From the NCBI GenBank assembly GCA_963729075.1, contig CAVSMU010000017.1:1-64000 (forward strand): a DNA stretch of 64,000 nt. The letters run 5' to 3'. This DNA comes from WHSW01 sp963729075 (GTDB taxonomy: Bacteria > Actinomycetota > Thermoleophilia > Solirubrobacterales > 70-9). This document shows, piece after piece, positions 50,064 through 59,209 of this stretch. Under the pieces are notes generated by a model. It was not told where the DNA came from. It ran no database searches and saw only the letters and a program-made list of their open reading frames with translations. Within the stretch, counting starts at the first letter, position 1. Each line of letters starts with the position of its first letter. The position numbers and the translations under genes are program-made.

Positions 50064-51560
50064 CTATGATTGCCGCGGCAGTTCAGGCCGCCACCGTAGC
50101 TCCGGCCTGCCGAGGGGAATCTCGAACGCTGCGGCACAGCGCTCGCCGGGCCTGCGCTCGAGCACGCCGTCGACGTGCCACCACTCCGCCCGCAGGCGCT
50201 CGGGATCGAGATCGACGAGCACGTATCCGTGGGCCGAGAGGTCGCACCAGCGCACGTGGTCGAATGCGCGCTCGAATGCGCGCTCGGCGGCAACGATCTC
50301 CTCGGCTCGCGCTGTGAGCCCCAACTTCTCATCGAGGTTCTGTGAGGTCAGACTGGGGCTCGTGACCTCGATCGCGCACGGCGACCCCGACTCGGCGCAG
50401 ACTTCGGCGGCGACCGAGACGTGGATGTCGGCGCTCAGGACGACGATGTTCTCGAGCCCGGCGAAGCGCTCCAGCAGCGCGGCACGCTCGGCCGGGTAAC
50501 CGTCCCACTGATCCTCGTCGGGGCCCTCCCCGTCCTCATCGATCAACTTCAACCGGTGAAGCGCCGTCGCCAGCGGTTCCGCGGGCTCCTCGCACCAGGT
50601 ACGGGAGAGGATCGCGGGTGTCGCGATCAGCCGCCAGCCGGGCGCGGGCGAGGCGAGAGCGGAGAGCAGCCACTCGCGCTGCTCGGCACCAAGCATCGAC
50701 CGGTCCGGGTCGCTCATCCTGGGCTCGAGGGCGGGGCGGTCGCGCCGGCTGCGGATGTCAAGCAGGTGGATCTCGGCCAAGTCGCCGAGCCCGACCGTGC
50801 GAAAGAACCGGGTGGGGTCGGCGGGGTCGGGGCGACGGGTGGGCAACCACTCCCAGCGCGCCTGGAAGGCCGCGTTGCGTCGTGCCTCCCAGGGACCGTG
50901 CGCGCCAGGGTCGTGGGCGTCGGCGCCGCCCGCCCAGGCGCCGTCGGCGAGCTCGTGGTCATCGATCGTCGCGATCACCGGCAACGCTGCGTGCAGGCGC
51001 TGGACGTCGGGGTCCGAGCGATACTGGGCGTAGCGGCGGCGATAGTCCGCCAGCGTCCTGCACTCGCCGTCGGGATCAAATGGGCGGCCGATGTCGGCGC
51101 CGGGGGTCTGCCCCTTCGGCGGCCTGTTCGATGCCTCGTAGATGTAGTCGCCGAGGTGAAGCACGAAGTCGAGATCACCGCGCTCGGCGATCCGCGCGTA
51201 TGCGTTGAAGTAGCCGGCGTTGAACTTGGCGCATGAGCAGGTGGCGAAGCGGACCTGCTCGGGCTCGGCGGCGAGGGTGCGGGTGCGCCCGGTCTGCGAA
51301 TGCTCGGCGGCGACGGCGAAGCCGTAGAAGTACTCGCGCCCCGGTTCGAGGCCGCCGACGTCGACCTGCACTGTGTGATCGTCCTGGGCGCTGGCGACCG
51401 CCGCGCCGCCGGCGACAATCTCGGCCAGTTCGTGGTCGGTGGCCACGACCCAGCTGACGTCGACGGCCTCGGCCACACTCGTGACCCGGGTCCAAATCAT
51501 GACCCGGTCCGTCAGGGGATCGCCACTTGCCACCCCGTGGCGAAATACCCCGGCGCCCAT
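50064..51560 (-). CDS. phoD: alkaline phosphatase D family protein
   Basis: A 498-residue PhoD-type metallophosphoesterase. The N-terminal part reads FRHGVASGDPLTDRVMIWTR and a fibronectin-like strand set. The metal site includes RFATCSCAKFNAGYFNAY, DFVLHLGDYIYE, IATIDDHELADGAWAGGADA and VVLSADIHVSVAAE. It would hydrolyse phosphomono- or diesters with Fe/Ca. Family members usually carry a Tat signal; here the frame begins right at the domain, so the protein is either cytoplasmic or its true start has been missed. The SnoaL gene follows. Confidence 0.88.
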   Translation of the reverse strand: MGAGVFRHGVASGDPLTDRVMIWTRVTSVAEAVDVSWVVATDHELAEIVAGGAAVASAQDDHTVQVDVGGLEPGREYFYGFAVAAEHSQTGRTRTLAAEPEQVRFATCSCAKFNAGYFNAYARIAERGDLDFVLHLGDYIYEASNRPPKGQTPGADIGRPFDPDGECRTLADYRRRYAQYRSDPDVQRLHAALPVIATIDDHELADGAWAGGADAHDPGAHGPWEARRNAAFQARWEWLPTRRPDPADPTRFFRTVGLGDLAEIHLLDIRSRRDRPALEPRMSDPDRSMLGAEQREWLLSALASPAPGWRLIATPAILSRTWCEEPAEPLATALHRLKLIDEDGEGPDEDQWDGYPAERAALLERFAGLENIVVLSADIHVSVAAEVCAESGSPCAIEVTSPSLTSQNLDEKLGLTARAEEIVAAERAFERAFDHVRWCDLSAHGYVLVDLDPERLRAEWWHVDGVLERRPGERCAAAFEIPLGRPELRWRPELPRQS

Positions 51561-51896
51561 CAGCCGGACCCCGTGCGCCTTGGCTTGGCCATTGGCCGAA
51601 GTCTGTCAGCCGTCAGCCGCCCCGCGAGGACAGCGGCGCTTGCGCGCATCGCGCCTAGCTTCGCTGATTGCGAGCGGCCCGCCCCCGGGTCCGTCCCCGG
51701 TGGGATTCCTGGAGCAATCGGTGCCTGCGGTCTAAACGCGCTGGATCGGGCATACAAGCTGTCACCGCTGGCGCCGGGCGCCTTGACTCCGGCGCAGCCG
51801 GCCGACCCGGGTATCGACTCGCCCTGACGCACGCCCCTGCCGGGCCAGGTCGCTGGCCGCGAGGAAGGACGGCGGCACTCGCGTAGGATCGAGCGG
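51561..51896. other. intergenic region between divergent phoD and acyl-CoA synthetase genes
   Basis: 336 nt with no supported gene. It should carry both promoters; a TAGGAT box lies 7 nt before the synthetase ATG. Short frames on both strands are Arg/Pro/Ala-rich and look like GC noise. Confidence 0.5.
51884..51889 (+). promoter_or_regulatory. -10 box of a leaderless promoter (acyl-CoA synthetase)
   Basis: TAGGAT ends 7 nt before the ATG at 51897. Confidence 0.55.
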
Positions 51897-53504
51897 ATGC
51901 TGCTCGAGGGTGCCCAGCTCGAAGCCCCTGCCGCGCCGCTTGATGATCTGCTGCGGATCGGCCTCGCGTCCGCCCCGGACGAAGTCGCAATCACTTCGGC
52001 CCAGCGCGCGCTCAGTTGGGGCGAGCTCGACCGGGCGAGCGCCGCGCTGGCCGGTGGATACCGCGAGCGCGGCCTTGAGCCGGGCGATCGCCTCGCGTCC
52101 CTGATGCCGAACCGGGTCGACCTCGTCGTCCACTACCTCGCCTGCTTCAGGGCGGGACTGATCGTGACCCCGCTGAACTACCGCTATACCGCCCGCGAGA
52201 TCGATCACGCGCTGGAGGTGAGCGGCGCCCGCGCTCTTCTCGCCCATGTCGAGCGCGCCGAGGACGTCGGCGCCAGCGAGCTAGCCGCCGCCCTGGAGCT
52301 TGGAACGATCGCCTACCGCGATGCGGAACCGCTCGCAACCGGCAACGAGGAGCCGGCCGGGGTCGACGGCGGTTGGCACCACGACTTCGCCGCGCTCCTC
52401 GGCTCCGAGCCCCTTGCAGGCACGGAGAGGGAGCCCGAACCCGAGGCGCCGGCCGTGATCTTCTTCACCTCGGGGAGCACCGGCCCCGCCAAAGGGGTCA
52501 CCCATTCCCGCGAGACCCTGCGCTGGATGATCGGCGCTGCCGCCGCAGCGTTCGAGCTCGATGCCTCTGACGTCCTTCTGCCCGGCTCCTCGATGTCCCA
52601 CATCGGCTCCTTTCTGTGGGCGCTTTCGACGCTCTCGGTCGGTGGCAAGGTCGTGGTGGCGCGCAGCACGGACGGCCACGAGTTGCTGCCGCTGTTGCGC
52701 GAGCACCAGCCGACGATCCTCGCGATGATCCCGGCGGCGCTGTCGGCACTCGTTCACGACCACGGTCTGCGGCCCGGAGACTTCTCCTCGCTGCGGCTGT
52801 GCCGGGCCGGCGCCGACAAGGTCTCGACCGAGCTGCTGACCGAGTTCGCCGCAACGGCGGGCTTCCCGATCGTCGAGGGATACGGGATGAGCGAGGTCGG
52901 TTTGGCGACGATGAATCCGCCCTCGGGTGAGATCAGGCAAGGCTCGATCGGGAGGCCGATCCATGGCTTCACCATCGCACTGCGAGATGAGCAGGGCGCA
53001 CCCACCGAGGGCGGAGACGTGGGCAAGATCTGGATCCGCAGCCGCACCCGCATGCTCGGCTACTGGGGGGCGCCCAGCGCTACCGAGGAGGTTGTGATCG
53101 GCGGCTGGCTCGACTCGGGAGATCTCGCCCGGGCAGACGAGGACGGCTACCTCTGGTTCTTCGGCCGCAAGAAGCAGGTGATCGTGCACGACGGCTCCAA
53201 CATCAGCCCGTACGAGGTCGAAGGCGCTCTGGTCGAGCACCCCGCGGTCTCGTTGGCCGGTGCCGTCGGCGTCCACGACGCGGTCCACGGCGAGAACGTT
53301 CGCGCCTACGTGACGCTGCGCACTGAGGTCGACCCGCCGTCGCGCGCCGACCTGATCGTGTTCTGCCGCGAGCGCATCGGCTACAAGGCGCCGGACGAAA
53401 TTGTCTTCCTCGACGAGATTCCCCTCAATCCGACCGGCAAGATCGATCGGGTCGGCCTCAAGCGTATGGCCGAGGACCACCTTCACCCCCACGGTCTGAG
53501 CTGA
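51897..53504 (+). CDS. AMP-dependent acyl-CoA synthetase/ligase
   Basis: A 535-residue ANL-superfamily enzyme. It activates a carboxylic acid with ATP and then forms a CoA thioester. Motifs: P-loop VIFFTSGSTGPAKGVTHS, VEGYGMSEVGLATMNPP (A5), WLDSGDLARADEDGYLWFFG (A7/A8, with GRKKQVI) and the C-terminal catalytic Lys in NPTGKIDRVGLKRM. The type resembles fatty-acyl or aryl-CoA ligases; chain length cannot be told. It is followed by an efflux transporter gene 70 nt downstream. Start supported by a TAGGAT box. Confidence 0.9.
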   Translation: MLLEGAQLEAPAAPLDDLLRIGLASAPDEVAITSAQRALSWGELDRASAALAGGYRERGLEPGDRLASLMPNRVDLVVHYLACFRAGLIVTPLNYRYTAREIDHALEVSGARALLAHVERAEDVGASELAAALELGTIAYRDAEPLATGNEEPAGVDGGWHHDFAALLGSEPLAGTEREPEPEAPAVIFFTSGSTGPAKGVTHSRETLRWMIGAAAAAFELDASDVLLPGSSMSHIGSFLWALSTLSVGGKVVVARSTDGHELLPLLREHQPTILAMIPAALSALVHDHGLRPGDFSSLRLCRAGADKVSTELLTEFAATAGFPIVEGYGMSEVGLATMNPPSGEIRQGSIGRPIHGFTIALRDEQGAPTEGGDVGKIWIRSRTRMLGYWGAPSATEEVVIGGWLDSGDLARADEDGYLWFFGRKKQVIVHDGSNISPYEVEGALVEHPAVSLAGAVGVHDAVHGENVRAYVTLRTEVDPPSRADLIVFCRERIGYKAPDEIVFLDEIPLNPTGKIDRVGLKRMAEDHLHPHGLS

Positions 53505-53574
53505 TCGCAACGGCCGTCTCCGGCGAGCAAGCACTGACTTCAAGCGCAGTCGAATCGCTAGTTTCATCGCCTTG

Positions 53575-55044
53575 ATGACCCTCGAGGGCAACAGGAGATG
53601 GCTCGCGCTCTATGTGCTCTGTCTCGGTGACGTGCTGATCGTCCTCGACTCGACGATCGTCAACGTCGCCCTGCCGTCGATTCAGGGCGATCTCGGCTTT
53701 TCCGACGCGACGCTCGCCTGGGTGGTGAACGCCTACCTGCTCACCTTCGGGGGCTTCCTGTTGCTCGGCGGGCGCCTCAGCGATCTTTATGGCCGCCGCC
53801 GGCTGTTCCTGATCGGCCTGGGACTCTTCACCACCTCCTCGCTCGCCTGTGGATTGGCTGGGTCGCAGGAGTTCCTGGTCGGCGCCCGGGCTGTGCAGGG
53901 CTTCGGCGGAGCGATCGTCTCCGTGGTCGCGCTCTCGCTCATCATGACCATCTTCACCGAGACCGCCGAGCGCGCCAAGGCGATGGGTGTCTTCAGCTTC
54001 GTGCTGTCCGGAGGCGCGACGGCTGGGGTGCTCTTAGGCGGCGTGCTCACCGATCTGCTCGCCTGGAACTGGATCTTCTTGGTGAATCTCCCGGTGGGCA
54101 TCACGGTCTTCGTGCTGAGCTTGAGGCTGTTGCCCGACGATCGCCCGGAAGCAGGTGACCGGCGCCTCGACGTCGGCGGAGCCGTGACCGTGACCGCCGC
54201 CGTGATGCTCGGCACCTACGCGGTCATCAACGGCAACGAGAACGGTTGGACCTCCGGCGAGACCGTTGGGCTGCTCGCCGCGGCCACAACCCTGCTCGCC
54301 TTCTTCCTCGTGCTCGAGTCGAGGGTCGGCTCGCCGCTGATGCCGCTCGGGCTGTTTCGCCTGCGCAACATCTCGGTCGCCAATGTCGTCGGCGTCCTCT
54401 TGGCAGGATCGATGTTCGGCTGGTTCTTTCTTTCGGCGCTCTACCTCCAGCTCGTGCTCGGCTACAGCCCTCTTGAGGTTGGCCTCGCCTACCTGCCGTC
54501 GACGCTGATCATGGCCGCAGGTTCGATCGCGCTCTCCGACCGGCTCGTGATGCGCTTCGGCGTCAAGCCACCGATCGTCGGCGGGCTCTCGTGTTTTGCC
54601 ATCGGCCTGCTTTGGTTCGCGCGGGCGCCCGCTGACGGCAGCTTCGTCGTCGACGTGCTCCCGGCCATGCTCGTCATGGGGATCGGCGGTGGGATCACCT
54701 TCAATCCACTGCTGCTCGCCGCCATGGGCGACGTCGCGCCGACCGAGAGCGGGCTGGCCTCGGGGATCGTCAACACGGCGTTCATGATGGGCGGCGCTCT
54801 AGGCCTGGCGGTGCTCGTCAGCGTCGCGGATTCGCGCACACAGAGCCTCCTCGACGCCGGCGACGGTCAGGCGACTGCGCTGACCGGCGGCTACAACGCG
54901 GCATTCCTGGTCGCCGCCGCGTTCGCAGTGATCGGCGCGCTCGGCGCGCTGCTCCTGCGTCCCGCCGCACCACCCGGACACGGGGAGATGCCCGAGGAAG
55001 CGCCCGCGGTCACCGAGCCGGTGCCCGAATCGTCGCCCGTCTGA
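53575..55044 (+). CDS. MFS drug transporter, DHA2 (EmrB/QacA) family
   Basis: A 489-residue proton-coupled efflux protein with about 14 hydrophobic segments. Visible signatures: VLIVLDSTIVNVALPSIQGD (motif D1), AYLLTFGGFLLLGGRLSDLY with GRRR (motif A) and LSGGATAGVLLGGVLTDLLA with WNWIFLVNLPVG (motif C). The usual 14-TM length is intact. Substrates are likely hydrophobic drugs or metabolites. The ATG at 53575 is chosen over the TTG one codon upstream. Same strand as the acyl-CoA synthetase, 70 nt downstream. Confidence 0.9.
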   Translation: MTLEGNRRWLALYVLCLGDVLIVLDSTIVNVALPSIQGDLGFSDATLAWVVNAYLLTFGGFLLLGGRLSDLYGRRRLFLIGLGLFTTSSLACGLAGSQEFLVGARAVQGFGGAIVSVVALSLIMTIFTETAERAKAMGVFSFVLSGGATAGVLLGGVLTDLLAWNWIFLVNLPVGITVFVLSLRLLPDDRPEAGDRRLDVGGAVTVTAAVMLGTYAVINGNENGWTSGETVGLLAAATTLLAFFLVLESRVGSPLMPLGLFRLRNISVANVVGVLLAGSMFGWFFLSALYLQLVLGYSPLEVGLAYLPSTLIMAAGSIALSDRLVMRFGVKPPIVGGLSCFAIGLLWFARAPADGSFVVDVLPAMLVMGIGGGITFNPLLLAAMGDVAPTESGLASGIVNTAFMMGGALGLAVLVSVADSRTQSLLDAGDGQATALTGGYNAAFLVAAAFAVIGALGALLLRPAAPPGHGEMPEEAPAVTEPVPESSPV

Positions 55045-55084
55045 CGCTCCGCTGGGCTTCGCTCGCGCGGTCAGCTGGCGCGCG

Positions 55085-55715
55085 TCAGTTGGACTTTGCT
55101 GCTTGGGACCGTCTCGTTAGACCCTCGAGGACGACCTCGATCGGAGATCGGCGAGCATCGTTAGAGGATCGGCGAGCGTCGTTATCCCCGAGCGCCTCGC
55201 TAGCGACTCGTACCTGCTCGGCGACACGACCGGTGCGCTCGGCGAGCGCACCGATGTTCTTCGCAGCGCCGGCGAAATTCTTGGTGGTGCTGCGCCCGGG
55301 CAACGGAATGCCCAACACCTTCCTTTGTCGGCTGCGCGTCAGCGCGATGCCACCGGCGAGCCCGGCGAGGCTAGCTGCTGCGACCAACGCTGGAGTCCTC
55401 AGCTTCTTGGCGGTCGACCCCACCGCGTCTCCGGCGCTGGTTGCGACCTTGACCGATGCGTCCTTGGCCTTCTCGGCCGTACCCTTGTTGCTCGAAGAGC
55501 GCGATGTCGAGCTGCGACGGCCTGCCTGCGAGCGGCTGCCGTGAGCTCGAGCTCCGCGCCGTCGATCCGCCCTTGCTCTGCGCCGTGCGGCTGCCCTGTG
55601 AGCGGCTTGAGCTGGATCGCGACTTGGTGCTTCGCGTATTCGTCGACGAGCTGCGCGGCTTCGAGCTGCCTCCACTGGATCTTCGGGTGCTTCTGCCGTT
55701 CGTCTGCTGTGCCAC
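55085..55715 (-). CDS. Ser/Arg-rich membrane-anchored protein (frameshifted)
   Basis: The start reads MAQQTNGRSTRRSSGGSSKP and continues with long Ser/Arg/Lys repeats (SSTNTRSTKSRSSSSRSQGS), a low-complexity tail like that of histone-like or AlgP-type proteins. After a frame break near 55540 it continues as KGTAEKAKDASVKVATSAGD, then one hydrophobic helix (LVAAASLAGLAGGIALTRSR) and an amphipathic C-terminus. Restored length is about 210 residues. Role unknown; the basic tail could bind DNA or polyphosphate at the membrane. Confidence 0.6.
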
Positions 55716-55915
55716 TGGGCCCTCCTTAAGAGCTGTCGAGCTAGATTACCCCCGGGCCGGAGCCGATAGCCGGAATTTGCGGGTATTGGTCGAGGATTTG
55801 CGAAGTCCGATTCGCGCGGAATCACCGTCAGCGCTGGCTCAGCGGCCGTGTCCTCGACGACTAAGACCGGCGGTCTCAGCTCTGAGGGAAGACACTGCTG
55901 GTATAGCCTCTTCCT

Positions 55916-56227
55916 ATGGCCGAGCCCAGCAGCGATTACCTCTCCCGCCTTCAGGAGTACAAGCAGCGGCTTGAGGGCTTGGCGGCGGACGCGCGGGTGG
56001 GAATCGAGCGGCAAGCGCCGGACGTTCTCGACAAGATGGCGGCGACGGCGAAGAACATCGCCCAACGCCTGGACGACATGGCAACGGAGGCCCGGCAACG
56101 GACCGAGGGACCGGATGTAACGCCGGAGTCGGCTGGGACCTCCGGACCCCCACCAGAGCCGGCGGACGAACCGTCGTCGTCCTCGAGCGAGTCAGGTACC
56201 TCGGGCGGCTCGCCCGTGAGCAAGTAA
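55916..56227 (+). CDS. small acidic hypothetical protein
   Basis: A 103-residue protein. Residues 1-65 are helical with coiled-coil spacing (YLSRLQEYKQRLEGLAADAR, LDKMAATAKNIAQRLDDMAT); residues 66-103 are a Pro/Ser/Glu-rich disordered tail. No family is recognised. It is divergent from the Ser/Arg-rich protein across about 200 nt. Confidence 0.6.
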   Translation: MAEPSSDYLSRLQEYKQRLEGLAADARVGIERQAPDVLDKMAATAKNIAQRLDDMATEARQRTEGPDVTPESAGTSGPPPEPADEPSSSSSESGTSGGSPVSK

Positions 56228-56371
56228 GAGCGCGTTAGCTGCCGTTTCCGCCCCGAGCGGCCTTTACCCGAGGTCGAGGCAGGCGGCCGAGCGGATCCCG
56301 CGATCCGTGCGCTCGAGGCCGTCCCCTCGGCCCTCTACCGTGACCCCCGCTGACCGAGGACACGATAGGAG

Positions 56372-56677
56372 ATGGAGATGTCCCGCCATCGAAGCAACAT
56401 CGAGGACTTCCGGGCTGGCCGTTTCTGTCGGATCGTCGTTGAGATCGCGCTGCAGGATGACCAGGGCAGCCCGTACTACCTCGCCCGAGCCTTGTTCGAG
56501 CCCGATGAGCTGATTGCCTCGGCGAGCGCCGAGTCCCCAGCAGGAGCGTTCGCGGGTGCGGCCGCGGCCGCTGGGGAGCTGCTCGCGCGCGAGCACAGCG
56601 CCGCCCGCATCTATCACGAGGAGCTGCAGGAACGGCTCGGGATCGGCTATTACGAGGACGGGGCGGAGACCGCCTAG
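56372..56677 (+). CDS. hypothetical protein
   Basis: A 101-residue protein, not recognised: FRAGRFCRIVVEIALQDDQG, SPYYLARALFEPDEL, then an Ala-rich helix and RIYHEELQERLGIGYYEDG. Two starts are possible (ATG 56372 or 56378); the second has a better AGGAG spacing. Confidence 0.55.
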   Translation: MEMSRHRSNIEDFRAGRFCRIVVEIALQDDQGSPYYLARALFEPDELIASASAESPAGAFAGAAAAAGELLAREHSAARIYHEELQERLGIGYYEDGAETA

Positions 56678-56686
56678 CATCCGGTC

Positions 56687-56806
56687 GTGACTCGCGGTGG
56701 AGTGCGCCGAGGTCGCTACCTCGCGGGCGTTCTCGAGCAGGGCGAGCTCTATCCGGTCGGCGAGCCTCCGGCCCCACCGCCGGATTCGCACCACCCGGAC
56801 TGGTAG
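56687..56806 (+). CDS. very small hypothetical protein (39 aa)
   Basis: GTG 56687 to TAG 56806, 9 nt after the previous stop. It encodes VTRGGVRRGRYLAGVLEQGE and a Pro-rich tail ending HHPDW. Support is its position in a same-strand run of small genes and the non-random tail; it may be spurious. Confidence 0.3.
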   Translation: MTRGGVRRGRYLAGVLEQGELYPVGEPPAPPPDSHHPDW

Positions 56807-56881
56807 CCACCCCGCCCGTTTCTGGGTTGCCGAGGGCGGGTAACCAAGTGACCCGCACTCAACCGCACTCAAGGAGGAACG

Positions 56882-57181
56882 TTGGGCACGAGCACCATAG
56901 AGAAGGTCGGGAGCGCGCTGGGGAATGCCTGGCGCGAAGCCACCGAGCCGGCTAAGGAATCGTCCCCCAAGCGATTAAGAGGGGCCCTCTCGGGAGTGCG
57001 GGGCGTGATCGTTGGTGTGGGGCTTGGCGTGCTGGCGGCCAAGAAAGGCGAGCCCCTCGTTAAGAGCGCCATGTCGAAATATGTCGCGTCTCAAGCGACG
57101 AAGGCGACCGACCAGGCGACCGACCAGGCCGACGTGCCTTCTACCGACCAAGCCGCCGCGAGCTCCCCGGTAGGTCAGTAG
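56882..57181 (+). CDS. small protein with one hydrophobic segment, unknown function
   Basis: A 99-residue protein starting at TTG with a near-perfect AAGGAGGA 5 nt upstream. The pattern is: basic helix (STIEKVGSALGNAWREATEP), GVRGVIVGVGLGVLAAKKGE (glycine-zipper-like hydrophobic helix), then a polar Thr/Asp/Gln-rich tail with repeated ATDQATDQAD. Related in style to its neighbours (Ser/Arg-rich protein, 55916 gene). Confidence 0.6.
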   Translation: MGTSTIEKVGSALGNAWREATEPAKESSPKRLRGALSGVRGVIVGVGLGVLAAKKGEPLVKSAMSKYVASQATKATDQATDQADVPSTDQAAASSPVGQ

Positions 57182-57336
57182 CCGCGCGTTTGCAGCGACC
57201 GAGGGTCGACGCGGCGCGCCTGGCGAGCGCGATCGCCGAGGCTGTTGCACAAACCCCAGGCGATGCCACACGGCTTCGGTCCTCGCAACGATGCGTCGAG
57301 GCACGCACCGCCAAGACGGCGGCCGGGGCGATGTCC

Positions 57337-57361
57337 GGGGGCCCGGCAAAGGCGGGCCCCC
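57337..57361. terminator. bidirectional hairpin between convergent genes
   Basis: Perfect 9-bp arms GGGGGCCCG (57337-57345) and CGGGCCCCC (57353-57361) with a 7-nt loop, between the 57181 stop (plus) and the 57377 stop (minus). Confidence 0.6.
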
Positions 57362-57376
57362 GCACACACCATCAAC

Positions 57377-57757
57377 TCAGGCTGCGGCCCGCTCGTCCTC
57401 TCCGAAGACGATGATCCCGTGGACGATGTAGATGCAAAGCGCGAATATCACCAGCGACCACCAGGGGTTGGCGCCGCCGATCGAGAACAGTGCCCCGATC
57501 GCGCCGAGGCTGCCGGCGATGACGCCGAGAATGCGGCCATAGGCGTTGCCGGACATGAGTGAGAAGCCGGCGGTGAGCTGCACGATTCCGAGGATGATCA
57601 GCACCCAACCGAGGGTGTTCAGGTTGGTGAGGATGAACCTGGTGTCGTTGACGAAGTAGTTCGCGTCATCCAGGGCGCCGATGCCGTAGATCACGTTGAG
57701 AAATCCGACGAGGAGCAGCATGATTGCTGCGAAAACGACTCGACCTGCGCCTCTCAT
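57377..57757 (-). CDS. DUF7144-type four-helix membrane protein
   Basis: A 126-residue protein with four transmembrane helices: VVFAAIMLLLVGFLNVIYGI, LGWVLIILGIVQLTAGFSLM, ILGVIAGSLGAIGALFSIGG and WWSLVIFALCIYIVHGIIVF. The first helix ending in FLNVIYGI plus an ANYFVNDTRFI loop is the DUF7144 pattern common in actinobacteria. Function unknown. AAAGGAG lies 7 nt before the ATG. It is the last gene of a minus-strand group. Confidence 0.78.
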   Translation of the reverse strand: MRGAGRVVFAAIMLLLVGFLNVIYGIGALDDANYFVNDTRFILTNLNTLGWVLIILGIVQLTAGFSLMSGNAYGRILGVIAGSLGAIGALFSIGGANPWWSLVIFALCIYIVHGIIVFGEDERAAA

Positions 57758-57921
57758 TTGAGACTCCTTTCTTCAGTCGGCCCGCTGGAGTGCGGCCGAT
57801 GTCGGTGCGGACGATCTGGGTCCCGGCGTAGCCGCAGTGGACAGGTCGCCGCCCGCCGCGGTCGGTCGCGCCGAGGTCGCGATCGCCGTCGCAGCGTCTC
57901 GGCGGCGTCGTAATGAGTCAT
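57754..57921 (-). CDS. possible 55-aa Arg-rich protein linking two membrane-protein genes
   Basis: The frame opens MTHYDAAETLRRRSRPRRDR and is very Arg/Pro-rich. Its ATG overlaps the stop of the 57918 gene by 4 nt, and its stop overlaps the ATG of the DUF7144 gene by 4 nt. Such double coupling is unlikely by chance, but the composition is that of a random GC-rich frame. Confidence 0.3.
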   Translation of the reverse strand: MTHYDAAETLRRRSRPRRDRPRRAATCPLRLRRDPDRPHRHRPHSSGPTEERSLK

Positions 57922-59063
57922 GCGGGCGAGGGGGCCACGGCCTGGCCGGGGAACTCGCGGATCACCTGGCGGCGAAGGATCTCGGTTCCGAGCGCCGCGA
58001 AGGCGATCAGCAGCAGCGAGGGGACGATCCGGTGCGTGGCGATCACCGGGTCCCACCAGAACACCAACAGCAGCAGCGCCGCCAGCCCGCCGTAGGCGTA
58101 GCTCGGCTGGCGCAGGTAGGGGGCGAGCCTGCTGCGGACCGAGGTCGCCCAGCGGCTCGGGCCCGCGAGCCAGGCGGCGAGCACGATCACGATCCCGTAA
58201 AGGACGATCGACTGGCCCGTCTCGAGTATCAGCGAGCTGCCGATGTCATAGACGGAGCTGACCGCCGCATCGGACGATGCGACCTCGCTCAGCGAGCCGA
58301 CGACGAGGTTGCCGGCCGCACCGCGGGCGAAGAGGACGACGAGGCCGACGAAGAGGAAGGAGAAGCCGACGGCCCGCAGGGTCTGGCGGCGGCGATCGCC
58401 GGCGAGCAGGATCGCGGCCGCATAGAGCAGCAGGACGAGCGCGGTGAGCACGTAGCCGACCTTCCGCAGGAGGTTGAGGCCCGTCTGGGCGGCGTCGAGC
58501 TCGCTCGACTTCATCACCTCGATCGAGCTCGCCTCCGGTGGCAGCTTGGCGGCCACGTCCGGCAACCCGAGCTCCGCGGTCACCGACTTGATCACCGACG
58601 TGAGGTCGAGCGTCACCACCCCGCCGGTGGTGGAGACGAACTCGCCCTCGTCGTCGATCAGGGCGATCAGCTTGCTCTGTGCCGCCGCACTCGCGTCGAC
58701 GAAGAGCTGCTGGACCTTTGGTTCGTCGAGCGCCTTTGAGGCGACGTCGTCGGCGCCGCTGCGAAGGGCTCCGGAGATCGGGCCGGCAAGCGGCGCGAAC
58801 TGCGGGGGAAGCCGGTCGGCGAGCTCGGCCTCGACGTCGACGTTGTCGAAGATCGCGGTGACGATGAACGTTGAGAGGGCGGCCTGGATGTCGGCGTCCT
58901 GGATCAGCTGCTCGCTGGTCGTGCTCCAGGTCTCGGTCTCGAGCAGCTGGCGCTTGGCCCAGAGCGCGAACACCGAGACGATCGCGATGATCGTCGCGAG
59001 GACGATGATGATCATCGGCAGCGCCCGGCGGCCGGTCTTCTTCTTCGCGTCGACTTTGCTCAC
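57918..59063 (-). CDS. integral membrane protein of unknown function
   Basis: A 381-residue protein. One N-terminal transmembrane helix (LPMIIIVLATIIAIVSVFAL), an extracytoplasmic domain of about 160 residues (EQLIQDADIQAALSTFIVTA, ADRLPPQFAPLAGPISGALR), then a set of four to five helices (VGYVLTALVLLLYAAAILLA, AVGFSFLFVGLVVLFARGAA, SIVLYGIVIVLAAWLAG). The family is common in actinobacteria but has no known function. GTG start. It heads the group with the 55-aa frame and DUF7144. Confidence 0.75.
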   Translation of the reverse strand: MSKVDAKKKTGRRALPMIIIVLATIIAIVSVFALWAKRQLLETETWSTTSEQLIQDADIQAALSTFIVTAIFDNVDVEAELADRLPPQFAPLAGPISGALRSGADDVASKALDEPKVQQLFVDASAAAQSKLIALIDDEGEFVSTTGGVVTLDLTSVIKSVTAELGLPDVAAKLPPEASSIEVMKSSELDAAQTGLNLLRKVGYVLTALVLLLYAAAILLAGDRRRQTLRAVGFSFLFVGLVVLFARGAAGNLVVGSLSEVASSDAAVSSVYDIGSSLILETGQSIVLYGIVIVLAAWLAGPSRWATSVRSRLAPYLRQPSYAYGGLAALLLLVFWWDPVIATHRIVPSLLLIAFAALGTEILRRQVIREFPGQAVAPSPA

Positions 59064-59209
59064 CTGGCGGCCCTTGGCGGGATCTTGTCAAACATCGTGG
59101 CCAAGTCTCTTCCGGCACACTGGCCGCCGCAAGCGTGCTTGCCTGCCCCCGGTAGTGGTACGCGCATGCGGGCCTTGCTTCGTAACTGCCATGCCGTAAG
59201 CGGGCAGGG

